A stretch of 64,000 nucleotides of DNA. Source: Nomia melanderi. Taxonomy: Eukaryota; Arthropoda; Insecta; Hymenoptera; Halictidae. Location of the stretch: positions 3,472,001-3,536,000 of the forward strand of contig NW_027475133.1 in the NCBI RefSeq assembly GCF_051020985.1. Reading direction: 5' to 3'. The notes beneath the pieces were generated by a model. That model was given only the letters and a program-made list of their open reading frames with translations. It was not told the DNA's origin and made no database searches. A program made the translations under genes and the position numbers. Below, one piece after another: positions 49,681 through 61,174 of the stretch (position 1 is the first letter of the stretch; every line of letters begins with the position of its first letter).

Positions 49681-50640
49681 ATGTCTCGGGTGCTATTAGA
49701 GATAGCGCAATAAACGAAAGTGAATTATCTGCAGGAGGCCCTGGCGCATGAATCTGTGCAGCGGGAACGACCGCGGACCACCAGGGGCCGAGAAAAGCAC
49801 AGTCTCATGGGGCCGGACACTCAGGGTCAGGGTAAAATCCAATATATATCTGGTGATATCTCGGGTGCTATTAGAGATAGCGCAATAAACCAAAGTGAAT
49901 TATCTGCAGGAGGCCCTGGCGCATGAATCTGTGCAGCGGGAACGACCGCGGACCACCAGGGGCCGAGAAAACCATAGTCTCATGGGGCCGGACACTCAGG
50001 GTCAGGGGAAAATCCAATATATATCTGGTGATATCTCGTGTGCTATTAGAGATAGCGCAATAAATCAAAGTGCATTTTCTGTAGGAGGCCCTGGCGCATG
50101 AATCTGTGCAGCGGGAACGACCTCGGACCACCAGGGGCCGAGAAAACCACAGTCTCATGGAGCCGGACACTCAGGGTCAGGGGAAAATCCAATATATATC
50201 TGGTGATATCTCGGGTGCTATTAGAGATAGCGCAATAAACCAAAGTGAATTATCTGCAGGAGGCCCTGGCGCATAAATCTGTGCAGCGGGAACGACCTCG
50301 GATCACCAGGGGCCGAGAAAACTACCGTCTCATGGGGCCGGATACTCAGGGTCAGGGGAAAATCCAATATAGATCTGGTGATATCTCGGGTGCTATTACA
50401 GATAGCGCAATAAATCAAAGTGCATTGTCTGTAGGAGACCCTGGCGCATGAACCTGTGCAGCGGGAACGACCTCGGACCACCAGGGGCCGAGAAAACGAC
50501 CGTCTCATGGGGCCGGACGCTCAGGGTCAGTGAAAAATCCAATATATATCTGGTGATATCTCGGGTGCTATTAGAGATAGCGCAATAAACCAAAGTGAAT
50601 TATCTGCAGGAGTCCCTGGCGCATGAATCTGTGCAACGGG
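49681..50640. repeat. 6-mer HOR, copy 3 (partial)
   Basis: This repeats 46,881-47,840 unit for unit at +2,800 and 47,931 onward at +1,750. It runs through GGAGACCCTGGCGCATGAAC and AGGAGTCCCTGGCGC (about 50,610). After that, CATGGGGTCGG and TATAGATC units take over in place of a fresh GATGTCTCGGG unit. Confidence 0.88.
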
Positions 50641-53024
50641 AACGACCTCGGACCACCAGGGGCCGAGAAAACCACAGTCTCATGGGGTCGGACACTCAGG
50701 GTCAGGGGAAAATCCAATATAGATCTGGTGATATCTCGGGTGCTATTACAGATAGCGCAATAAACCAAAGTGAATTATCTGCAGGAGGCCCTGGCGCATG
50801 AATCTGTGCAACGGGAACGACCTCGGACCACCAGGGGCCGAGAAAACCACAGTCTCATGGGGTCGGACACTCAGGGTCAGGGGAAAATCCAATATAGATC
50901 TGGTGATATCTCGGGTGCTATTACAGATAGCGCAATAAACCAAAGTGAATTATCTGCAGGAGGCCCTGGCGCATGAATCTGTGCAACGGGAACGACCTCG
51001 GACCACCAGGGGCCGAGACAACGACCGTCTCATGGGGCCGGACACTCAGGGTCAGGGTAAAATCCAATATATATCTGGTGATATGTCGGGTGCTATTACA
51101 GATAGCGCAATAAATCAAAGTGCATTGTCTGTAGGAGGTCCTGGCGCATGAATCTGTTCAGCGGGAACGACCTCGGACCACCAGGGGCCGAGAAAAGCAC
51201 AGTCTCATGGGGCCGGACACTCAGGGTCAGGGTAAAATCCAATATACATCTGGTGATATCTCGGGTGCTATTAGAGATAGCGCAATAAACCAAAGTGAAT
51301 TATCTGCAGGAGGCCCTGGCGCATGAATCTGTGCAGCGGCAACGACCTCGGACCACCAGGGGCCGAGAAAACGACCGTCTCATGGGGCCGGACACTCAGG
51401 GTCAGTGAAAAATCCAATATATATCTGCTGATATCTCGGGTGCTATTAGAGATAGCGTAATAAATCAGAGTGCATTGTCTGTAGGAGGCCCTGGCGCATG
51501 AATCTGTGCAGCGGGAACGACCTCGGACCACCAGGGTCCGACAAAACCACAGTCTCATGGGGCCGGACACTCAGGGTCAGGGGAAAATCCAATATATATC
51601 TGGTGATATCTCGGGTGCTATTAGAGATAGCACAATAAACCAAAGTGAATTATCTGCAGGAGGCCCTGGCGCATGAATCTGTGCAGCGGGAACGACCTCG
51701 GACCACCAGGGGCCGAGAAAACCACCGTCTCATGGGGCCGGACACTCAGTGTAAGGGAAAAATCCAATATATATCTGGTGATGTCTCGGGTGCTATTAGA
51801 GATAGCGCAATAAACGAAAGTGAATTATCTGCAGGAGGCCCTGGCGCATGAATCTGTGCAGCGGGAACGACCGCGGACCACCAGGGGCCGAGAAAACCAC
51901 CGTCTCATGGGGCCGGACACTCAGGGTCAGGGAAAAATCCAATATATATCTGGTGATATCTCGGGTGCTATTAGAGATAGCGCAATAAACCAAAGTGAGT
52001 TATCTGCAGGAGGCCCTGGCGCATGAATCTGTGCAACGGGAACGACCTCGGACCACCAGGGGCCGAGAAAACCATAGTCTCATGGGGCCGCACACTCAGG
52101 GTCAGGGGAAAATCCAATATATATCTGGTGATATCTCGGGTGCTATTAGAGATAGCGCAATAAATCAAAGTGCATTGTCTGTAGGAGGCCCTGGCGCATG
52201 AATCTGTGCAGCGGGAACGACCTCGGACCACCAGGGGCCGAGAAAACCACAGTCTCATGGGGCCGGACGCTCAGGGTCAGTGAAAAATCCAATATATATC
52301 TGGTGATATCTCGGGCGCTATTAGAGATAGCGCAATAAGCCAAAGGGAATTATCTGCAGGAGGCCCTGGCGCATGCATCTGTGCAGCGGGAACGACCTCG
52401 GATCACCAGGGGCCGAGAAAACTACCGTCTCATGGGGCCGGATACTCAGGGTCAGGGGAAAATCCAATATAGATCTGGTGATATCTCGGGTGCTATTACA
52501 GATAGCGCAATAAACGAAAGTGAATTACCTGTAGGAGGCCCTGGCGCATGAATCTGTGCAGCGGGGACGTCCTCGGACCGCCAGGGGCCAAGACAACGAC
52601 CGTCTCATGGGGCCGGACACTCAGGGTCAGGGTAAAATCCAATATATATCTGGTGATATGTCGGGTGCTATTACAGATAGCGCAATAAATCAAAGTGCAT
52701 TGTCTGTAGGAGGTCCTGGCGTATGAATCTGTTCAGCGGGAACGACCTCGGACCACCAGGGGCCGAGAAAAGCACAGTCTCATGGGGCCGGACACTCAGG
52801 GTCAGGGGAAAATCCAATATATATCTGGTGATATCTCGGGTGCTATTAGAGATAGCGCAATAAACCAAAGTGAATTATCTGCAGGAGGCCCTGGCGCATA
52901 AATCTGTGCAGCGGGAACGACCTCGGATCACCAGGGGCCGAGAAAACTACCGTCTCATGGGGCCGGATACTCAGGGTCAGGGGAAAATCCAATATAGATC
53001 TGGTGATATCTCGGGTGCTATTAG
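50571..53024. repeat. Mosaic block, first half shared with 56,871 onward
   Basis: 50,571 to about 51,640 matches 56,871 to about 57,940 at offset 6,300 (36 monomers). It has paired near-identical CATGGGGTCGG/TATAGATC units (50,571 and 50,746), GATATGTCGGG, GGAGGTCCTGG with CTGTTCAGCGGG, GCGGCAACGACC, TCTGCTGATATC with ATAGCGTAATAAATCAG, and CAGGGTCCGACAAAACC. The TCTGCTG to TCCGACA pair also matches 45,496 onward at offset 5,775 (33 monomers). 51,640-53,024 mixes GATGTCTCGGG, AACGAAAGTG and GATATGTCGGG units, with a private GTGTAAGGG near 51,750. Confidence 0.85.
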
Positions 53025-54090
53025 AGACAGCGCAATAAACCAAAGTGAATTTTCTGCAGGGGGCCCTGGCGCATGAATCTGTGCAACGGGAACGACCTCG
53101 GACCACCAGGGGCCGAGAAAACCACAGTCTCATGGGGCCGGACACTCAGGGTCAGGGGAAAATCCAATATATATCTGGTGATATCTCGGGTGCTATTAGA
53201 GATAGCGCAATAAATCAAAGTGCATTGTCTGTAGGAGACCCTGGCGCATGAACCTGTGCAGCGGGAACGACCTCGGACCACCAGGGGCCGAGAAAACCAC
53301 AGTCTCATGGGGCCGGACGCTCAGGGTCAGTGAAAAATCCAATATATATCTGGTGATATCTCGGGCGCTATTAGAGATAGCGCAATAAGCCAAAGGGAAT
53401 TATCTGCAGGAGGCCCTGGCGCATGCATCTGTGCAGCGGGAACGACCTAGGACCACCAGGGGCCGAGAAAACCACCGTCTCATGGGGCCGGACACTCAGG
53501 GTAAGGGAAAAATCCAATATATATCTGGTGATGTCTCGGGTGCTATTAGAGATAGCGCAATAAACGAAAGTGAATTATCTGCAGGAGGCCCTGGCGCATG
53601 AATCTGTGCAGCGGGAACGACCGCGGACCACCAGGGGCCGAGAAAAGCACAGTCTCATGGGGCCGGACACTCAGGGTCAGGGAATAATCCAATATATATC
53701 TGGTGATATCTCGGGCGCTATTAGAGATAGCGCAATAAACCAAAGTGAGTTATCTGCAGGAGGCCCTGGCTCATGAATCTGTGCAACGGGAACGACCTCG
53801 GACCACCAGGGGCCGAGAAAACCATAGTCTCATGGGGCCGGACACTCAGGGTCAGGGGAAAATCCAATATATATCTGGTGATATCTCGGGTGCTATTAGA
53901 GATAGCGCAATAAATCAAAGTGCATTGTCTGTAGGAGGCCCTGGCGCATGAATCTGTGCAGCGGGAACGACCTCGGAACACCAGGGACCGAGAAAACCAC
54001 CGTCTCATGGGGCCGGACACTCAGGGTCAGTGAAAAATCCAATATATATGTGGTGATATCTCGGGTGCTATTACAGATAGCGCAATAAAT
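53025..54090. repeat. Block partly shared with 55,650-56,310
   Basis: 53,025-53,685 matches about 55,650-56,310 at offset 2,625 (15 monomers). Shared markers are GAGACAGCGC, AATTTTCTGCAGGGGGCCC, GGAGACCCTGG, AATAAGCCAAAGGG, GCATGCATCTGTG with CCTAGGACC, GATGTCTCGGG, and CCGCGGACC with GAAAAGCACAG. It ends at the private AGGGAATAATCC (53,684). 53,960-54,060 has CTCGGAACACCAGGGACCG with TATATATGTGG. Confidence 0.85.
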
Positions 54091-55497
54091 CAAAGTGCAT
54101 TGTCTGTAGGAGACCCTGGCGCATGAACCTGTGCAGCGGGAACGACCTCGGACCACCAGGGGCCGAGAAAACCACAGTCTCATGGGGCCGGACGCTCAGG
54201 GTCAGTGAAAAATCCAATATATATCTGGTGATATCTCGGGCGCTATTAGAGATAGCGCAATAAGCCAAAGGGAATTATCTGCAGGAGGCCCTGGCGCATG
54301 CATCTGTGCAGCGGGAACGACCTAGGACCACCAGGGGCCGAGAAAACCACCGTCTCATGGGGCCGGACACTCAGGGTAAGGGAAAAATCCAATATATATC
54401 TGGTGATGTCTCGGGTGCTATTAGAGATAGCGCAATAAACGAAAGTGAATTATCTGCAGGAGGCCCTGGCGCATGAATCTGTGCAGCGGGAACGACCTCG
54501 GATCACCAGGGGCCGAGAAAACTACCGTCTCATGGGGCCGGATACTCAGGGTCAGGGGAAAATCCAATATAGATCTGGTGATATCTCGGGTGCTATTACA
54601 GATAGCGCAATAAATCAAAGTGCATTGTCTGTAGGAGGCCCTGGCGCATAAATGTGGCCAGCGGGAACGACCTCGGACCACCAGTGGCCGAGAAAACCAC
54701 AGTCTCATGGGGTCGGACACTCAGGGTCAGGGGAAAATCCAATATAGATCTGGTGATATCTCGGGTGCTATTACAGATAGCGCAATAAACCAAAGTGCAT
54801 TGTCTGTAGGAGACCCTGGCGCATGAACCTGTGCAGCGGGAACGACCTCGGACCACCAGGGGCCGAGAAAACCACAGTCTCATGGGGCCGGACGCTCAGG
54901 GTCAGTGAAAAATCCAATATATATCTGGTGATATCTCGGGCGCTATTAGAGATAGCGCAATAAGCCAAAGGGAATTATCTGCAGGAGGCCCTGGCGCATG
55001 CATCTGTGCAGCGGGAACGACCTAGGACCACCAGGGGCCGAGAAAACCACCGTCTCATGGGGCCGGACACTCAGGGTAAGGGAAAAATCCAATATATATC
55101 TGGTGATGTCTCGGGTGCTATTAGAGATAGCGCAATAAACGAAAGTGAATTATCTGCAGGAGGCCCTGGCGCATGAATCTGTGCAGCGGGAACGACCTCG
55201 GATCACCAGGGGCCGAGAAAACTACCGTCTCATGGGGCCGGATACTCAGGGTCAGGGGAAAATCCAATATAGATCTGGTGATATCTCGGGTGCTATTACA
55301 GATAGCGCAATAAATCAAAGTGCATTGTCTGTAGGAGGCCCTGGCGCATAAATGTGGCCAGCGGGAACGACCTCGGACCACCAGTGGCCGAGAAAACCAC
55401 AGTCTCATGGGGTCGGACACTCAGGGTCAGGGGAAAATCCAATATAGATCTGGTGATATCTCGGGTGCTATTACAGATAGCGCAATAAACCAAAGTG
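54091..55497. repeat. 4-monomer HOR (700 bp), two copies
   Basis: 54,091-54,790 and 54,791-55,497 match at offset 700. Each holds, in order: GGAGACCCTGGCGCATGAAC; AATAAGCCAAAGGG with GCATGCATCTGTG, CCTAGGACC and CAGGGTAAGGG; GATGTCTCGGG with AACGAAAGTG, CTCGGATCACC and AAACTACCG; and GCATAAATGTGGCCAGC with CCAGTGGCCG and CATGGGGTCGG. The CATAAATGTGG monomer here is otherwise typical of the first 17 kb. Confidence 0.92.
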
Positions 55498-56914
55498 AAT
55501 TATCTGCAGGAGGCCCTGGCGCATGAATCTGTGCAACGGGAACGACCTCGGACCACCAGGGGCCGAGAAAACCACAGTCTCATGGGGCCGGACACTCAGG
55601 GTCAGGGGAAAATCCAATATATATCTGGTGATATCTCGGGTGCTATTAGAGACAGCGCAATAAACCAAAGTGAATTTTCTGCAGGGGGCCCTGGCGCATG
55701 AATCTGTGCAACGGGAACGACCTCGGACCACCAGGGGCCGAGAAAACCACAGTCTCATGGGGCCGGACACTCAGGGTCAGGGGAAAATCCAATATATATC
55801 TGGTGATATCTCGGGTGCTATTAGAGATAGCGCAATAAATCAAAGTGCATTGTCTGTAGGAGACCCTGGCGCATGAACCTGTGCAGCGGGAACGACCTCG
55901 GACCACCAGGGGCCGAGAAAACCACAGTCTCATGGGGCCGGACGCTCAGGGTCAGTGAAAAATCCAATATATATCTGGTGATATCTCGGGCGCTATTAGA
56001 GATAGCGCAATAAGCCAAAGGGAATTATCTGCAGGAGGCCCTGGCGCATGCATCTGTGCAGCGGGAACGACCTAGGACCACCAGGGGCCGAGAAAACCAC
56101 CGTCTCATGGGGCCGGACACTCAGGGTAAGGGAAAAATCCAATATATATCTGGTGATGTCTCGGGTGCTATTAGAGATAGCGCAATAAACGAAAGTGAAT
56201 TATCTGCAGGAGGCCCTGGCGCATGAATCTGTGCAGCGGGAACGACCGCGGACCACCAGGGGCCGAGAAAAGCACAGTCTCATGGGGCCGGACACTCAGG
56301 GTCAGGGTAAAATCCAATATATATCTGGTGATATCTCGGGTGCTATTAGAGATAGCGCAATAAACCAAAGTGAATTATCTGCAGGAGGCCCTGGCGCATG
56401 AATCTGTGCAGCGGGAACGACCGCGGACCACCAGGGGCCGAGAAAACCATAGTCTCATGGGGCCGGACACTCAGGGTCAGGGGAAAATCCAATATATATC
56501 TGGTGATATCTCGGGTGCTATTAGAGATAGCGCAATAAACCAAAGTGAATTATCTGCAGGAGGCCCTGGCGCATGAATCTGTGCAGCGGGAACGACCGCG
56601 GACCACCAGGGGCCGAGAAAACCATAGTCTCATGGGGCCGGACACTCAGGGTCAGGGGAAAATCCAATATATATCTGGTGATATCTCGGGTGCTATTAGA
56701 GATAGCGCAATAAATCAAAGTGCATTGTCTGTGGGAGGCCCTGGCGCATGAATCTGTGCAGCGGGAACGACCTCGGACCACCAGGGGCCGAGAAAACGAC
56801 CGTCTCATCGGGCCGGACGCTCAGGGTCAGTGAAAAATCCAATATATATCTGGTGATATCTCGGGTGCTATTAGAGATAGCGCAATAAACCAAAGTGAAT
56901 TATCTGCAGGATTC
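55498..56914. repeat. 15-mer-offset copy and a single-monomer duplication
   Basis: About 55,650-56,310 is the partner of 53,025-53,685. Next, the units starting near 56,345 and 56,520 are neighbours with no difference I noticed in CCGCGGACC, GAAAACCATAGTC and GTCAGGGGAAAATCC. This indicates a very recent single-unit duplication. A private CTGTGGGAGG lies near 56,730 and CTCATCGGGCCGG near 56,806. Confidence 0.85.
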
Positions 56915-58314
56915 CCTGGCGCATGAATCTGTGCAACGGGAACGACCTCGGACCACCAGGGGCCGAGAAAACCACAGTCTCATGGGGTCGGACACTCAGG
57001 GTCAGGGGAAAATCCAATATAGATCTGGTGATATCTCGGGTGCTATTACAGATAGCGCAATAAACCAAAGTGAATTATCTGCAGGAGGCCCTGGCGCATG
57101 AATCTGTGCAACGGGAACGACCTCGGACCACCAGGGGCCGAGAAAACCACAGTCTCATGGGGTCGGTCACTCAGGGTCAGGGGAAAATCCAATATAGATC
57201 TGGTGATATCTCGGGTGCTATTACAGAAAGCGCAATAAACCAAAGTGAATTATCTGCAGGAGGCCCTGGCGCATGAATCTGTGCAACGGGAAAGACCTCG
57301 GACCACCAGGGGCCGAGACAACGACCGTCTCATGGGGCCGGACACTCAGGGTCAGGGTAAAATCCAATATATATCTGGTGATATGTCGGGTGCTATTACA
57401 GATAGCGCAATAAATCAAAGTGCATTGTCTGTAGGAGGTCCTGGCGCATGAATCTGTTCAGCGGGAACGACCTCGGACCACCAGGGGCCGAGAAAAGCAC
57501 AGTCTCATGGGGCCGGACACTCAGGGTCAGGGTAAAATCCAATATATATCTGGTGATATCTCGGGTGCTATTAGAGATAGCGCAATAAACCAAATTGAAT
57601 TATCTGCAGGAGGCCCTGGCGCATGAATCTGTGCAGCGGCAACGACCTCGGACCACCAGGGGCCGAGAAAACGACCGTCTCATGGGGCCGGACACTCAGG
57701 GTCAGTGAAAAATCCAATATATATCTGCTGATATCTCGGGTGCTATTAGAGATAGCGTAATAAATCAGCGTGCATTGTCTGTAGGAGGCCCTGGCGCATG
57801 AATCTGTGCAGCCGGAACGACCTCGGACCACCAGGGTCCGACAAAACCACAGTCTCATGGGGCCGGACACTCAGGGTCAGGGGAAAATCCAATATATATC
57901 TGGTGATATCTCGGGTGCTATTAGAGATAGCGCAATAAACCAAAGTGAATTATCTGCAGGAGGCCCTGGCGCATGAATCTGTGCAGCGGGAACGACCTCG
58001 GACCACCAGGGGCCGAGAAAACGACCGTCTCATGGGGCCGGACACTCAGGGTCAGGGAAAAATCCAATATATATCTGCTGATATCTCGGGTGCTATTACA
58101 GATAGCGCAATAAATCAAAGTGCATTGTCTGTAGGAGGCCCTGGCGCATGATTCTGTGCAGCGGGCACGACCTCGGACCACCAGGGGCCGAGGAAACGAC
58201 CGCCTCATGGGGCCGGACCCTCAGGGTCAGTGAAAAATCCAATATATATCTGGTGATATCTCGGGTGCTATTAGAGACAGCGCAATAAACCAAAGTGAAT
58301 TATCTGCAGGGGGC
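56915..58314. repeat. 8-monomer block, copy 1 (1,400 bp)
   Basis: 56,915-58,274 matches 58,315-59,674 at offset 1,400 = 8 x 175. Order is: two CATGGGGTCGG/TATAGATC units, CCGAGACAACG with GATATGTCGGG, GGAGGTCCTGG with CTGTTCAGCG, AACCAAATTGAATTATC with GCGGCAACG, TCTGCTGATATC with ATAAATCAGCGTGC, GCAGCCGGAACG with CAGGGTCCGACA, and GCATGATTCTGTG with GCGGGCACG and GGCCGGACCCTC. Private changes here are GGTCGGTCACTC (57,164), TACAGAAAGCGC (57,224) and GGGAAAGACC (57,289). Confidence 0.93.
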
Positions 58315-59674
58315 CCTGGCGCATGAATCTGTGCAACGGGAACGACCTCGGACCACCAGGGGCCGAGAAAACCACAGTCTCATGGGGTCGGACACTCAGG
58401 GTCAGGGGAAAATCCAATATAGATCTGGTGATATCTCGGGTGCTATTACAGATAGCGCAATAAACCAAAGTGAATTATCTGCAGGAGGCCCTGGCGCATG
58501 AATCTGTGCAACGGGAACGACCTCGGACCACCAGGGGCCGAGAAAACCACAGTCTCATGGGGTCGGACACTCAGGGTCAGGGGAAAATCCAATATAGATC
58601 TGGTGATATCTCGGGTGCTATTACAGATAGCGCAATAAACCAAAGTGAATTATCTGCAGGAGGCCCTGGCGCATGAATCTGTGCAACGGGAACGACCTCG
58701 GACCACCAGGGGCCGAGACAACGACCGTCTCATGGGGCCGGACACACAGGGTCAGGGTAAAATCCAATATATATCTGGTGATATGTCGGGTGCTATTACA
58801 GATAGCGCAATAAATCAAAGTGCATTGTCTGTAGGAGGTCCTGGCGCATGAATCTGTTCAGCGGGAACGACCTCGGACCACCAGGGGCCGAGAAAAGCAC
58901 AGTCTCATGGGGCCGGACACTCAGGGTCAGGGTAAAATCCAATATATATCTGGTGATATCTCGGGTGCTATTAGAGATAGCGCAATAAACCAAATTGAAT
59001 TATCTGCAGGAGGCCCTGGCGCATGAATCTGTGCAGCGGCAACGACCTCGGACCACCAGGGGCCGAGAAAACGACCGTCTCATGGGGCCGGACACTCAGG
59101 GTCAGTGAAAAATCCAATATATATCTGCTGATATCTCGGGTGCTATTAGAGATAGCGTAATAAATCAGCGTGCATTGTCTGTAGGAGGCCCTGGCGCATG
59201 AATCTGTGCAGCCGGAACGACCTCGGACCACCAGGGTCCGACAAAACCACAGTCTCATGGGGCCGGACACTCAGGGTCAGGGGAAAATCCAATATATATC
59301 TGGTGATATCTCGGGTGCTATTAGAGATAGCGCAATAAACCAAAGTGAATTATCTGCAGGAGGCCCTGGCGCATGAATCTGTGCAGCGGGAACGACCTCG
59401 GTCCACCAGGGGCCGAGAAAACGACCGTCTCATGGGGCCGGACACTCAGGGTCAGGGAAAAATCCAATATATATCTGCTGATATCTCGGGTGCTATTACA
59501 GATAGCGCAATAAATCAAAGTGCATTGTCTGTAGGAGGCCCTGGCGCATGATTCTGTGCAGCGGGCACGACCTCGGACCACCAGGGGCCGAGGAAACGAC
59601 CGCCTCATGGGGCCGGACCCTCAGGGTCAGTGAAAAATCCAATATATATCTGGTGATATCTCGGGTGCTATTAG
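58315..59674. repeat. 8-monomer block, copy 2
   Basis: This is the second copy of 56,915-58,274 at +1,400. Private changes are GGACACACAGGG (58,740) and CTCGGTCCACC (59,398). The copy ends where copy 1 has GAGACAGCGC (58,275) and this one GAGATAGCGC (59,675). Confidence 0.93.
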
Positions 59675-61174
59675 AGATAGCGCAATAAACCAAAGTGAAT
59701 TATCTGCAGGAGTCCCTGGCGCATGAATCTGTGCAGCGGGAACGACCTCGGACCACCAGGGGCCGAGAAAACCACAGTCTCATGGGGCCGGACACTCAGG
59801 GTCAGGGGAAAATCCAATATATATCTGGTGATATGTCGGGTGCTATTACAGATAGCGCAATAAATCAAAGTGCATTGCCTGTAGGAGGTCCTGGCGCATG
59901 AATCTGTTCAGCGGGAACGACCTCGGACCACCAGGGGCCGAGAAAAGCACAGTCTCATGGGGCCGGACACTCAGGGTCAGGGTAAAATCCAATATATATC
60001 TGGTGATATCTCGGGTGCTATTAGAGATAGCGCAATAAACCAAAGTGAATTATCTGCAGGAGGCCCTGGCGCATGAATCTGTGCAGCGGCAACGACCTCG
60101 GACCACCAGGGGCCGAGAAAACGACCGTCTCATGGGGCCGGACACGCAGGGTCAGGGTAAAATCCAATATATATCTCGTGATATCTCGGGTGCTATTACA
60201 GATAGCGCAATAAATCAAAGTGCATTGTCTGTAGGAGGCCCTGGCGCATGATTCTGTGCAGCGGGAACGACCTCGGACCACCAGGGGCCGAGAAAACGAC
60301 CGCCTCATGGGGCCGGACCCTCAGGGTCAGTGAAAAATCCAATATATATCTGATGATATCTCGGGTGCTATTAGAGACAGCGCAATAAACCAAAGTGAAT
60401 TATCTGCAGGGGGCCCTGGCGCATGAATCTGTGCAACGGGAACGACCTCGGACCACCAGGGGCCGAGAAAACCACAGTCTCATGGGGCCGGACACTCAGG
60501 GTCAGGGGAAAATCCAATATATATCTGGTGATATCTCGGGTGCTATTGGAGATAGCGCCATAAACCATAGTGAATTATCTGCAGGTGGCCCTGGCGCATG
60601 AATGTGTGCAGCGGGATCGACCTCGGACCACCAGGGGCCGAGAAAACCGCAGTCTCATGGGGCCGGACACTCAGGGTCAGGGGAATATCCAATATATATC
60701 TGCTGATATCTCGGGTGCTATTACAGATAGCGCAATAAATCAAAGTGCATTGTCTGTAGGAGGCCCTGGCGCATGAATCTGTGCAGCGGGAACGACCTCG
60801 GACCACCAGGGGCCGAGAAAACCACAGTCTCATGGGGCCGGACACTCAGGGTCAGGGGAAAATCCAATATATATCTGGTGATAACTCGGGTGCTATTAGA
60901 GATAGCGCAATAAACCAAAGTGAATTATCTGCAGGAGGCCCTGGCGCATGATTCTGTGCAGCGGGAACGACCTCGGACCACCAGGGGCCGAGAAAACCAC
61001 AGTCTCATGGGGCCGGACACTCAGGGTCAGGGGAAAATCCAATATATATCTGGTGATATCTCGGGTGCTATTGGAGATAGCGCAATAAACCATAGTGAAT
61101 TATCTGCAGGAGGCCCTGGCGCATGAATGTGTGCAGCGGGAACGACGTCGGACCACCAGGGGCCGAGAAAACCG
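59675..61174. repeat. Mixed units with a 3-mer offset
   Basis: The stretch mixes GATATGTCGGG, GGAGGTCCTGG, GACACGCAGGG and GCATGATTCTGTG units. Units with CTATTGGAGATAGCG and AACCATAGTGAATTATC occur at about 60,545 and 61,070, an offset of 525 (three monomers), both followed by GCATGAATGTGTG and AGGGGAATATCC. Private changes include TATATCTCGTG (60,172), TCTGATGATATC (60,349), GATAGCGCCATAAACC (60,551) and TGATAACTCGG (60,880). Confidence 0.83.
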
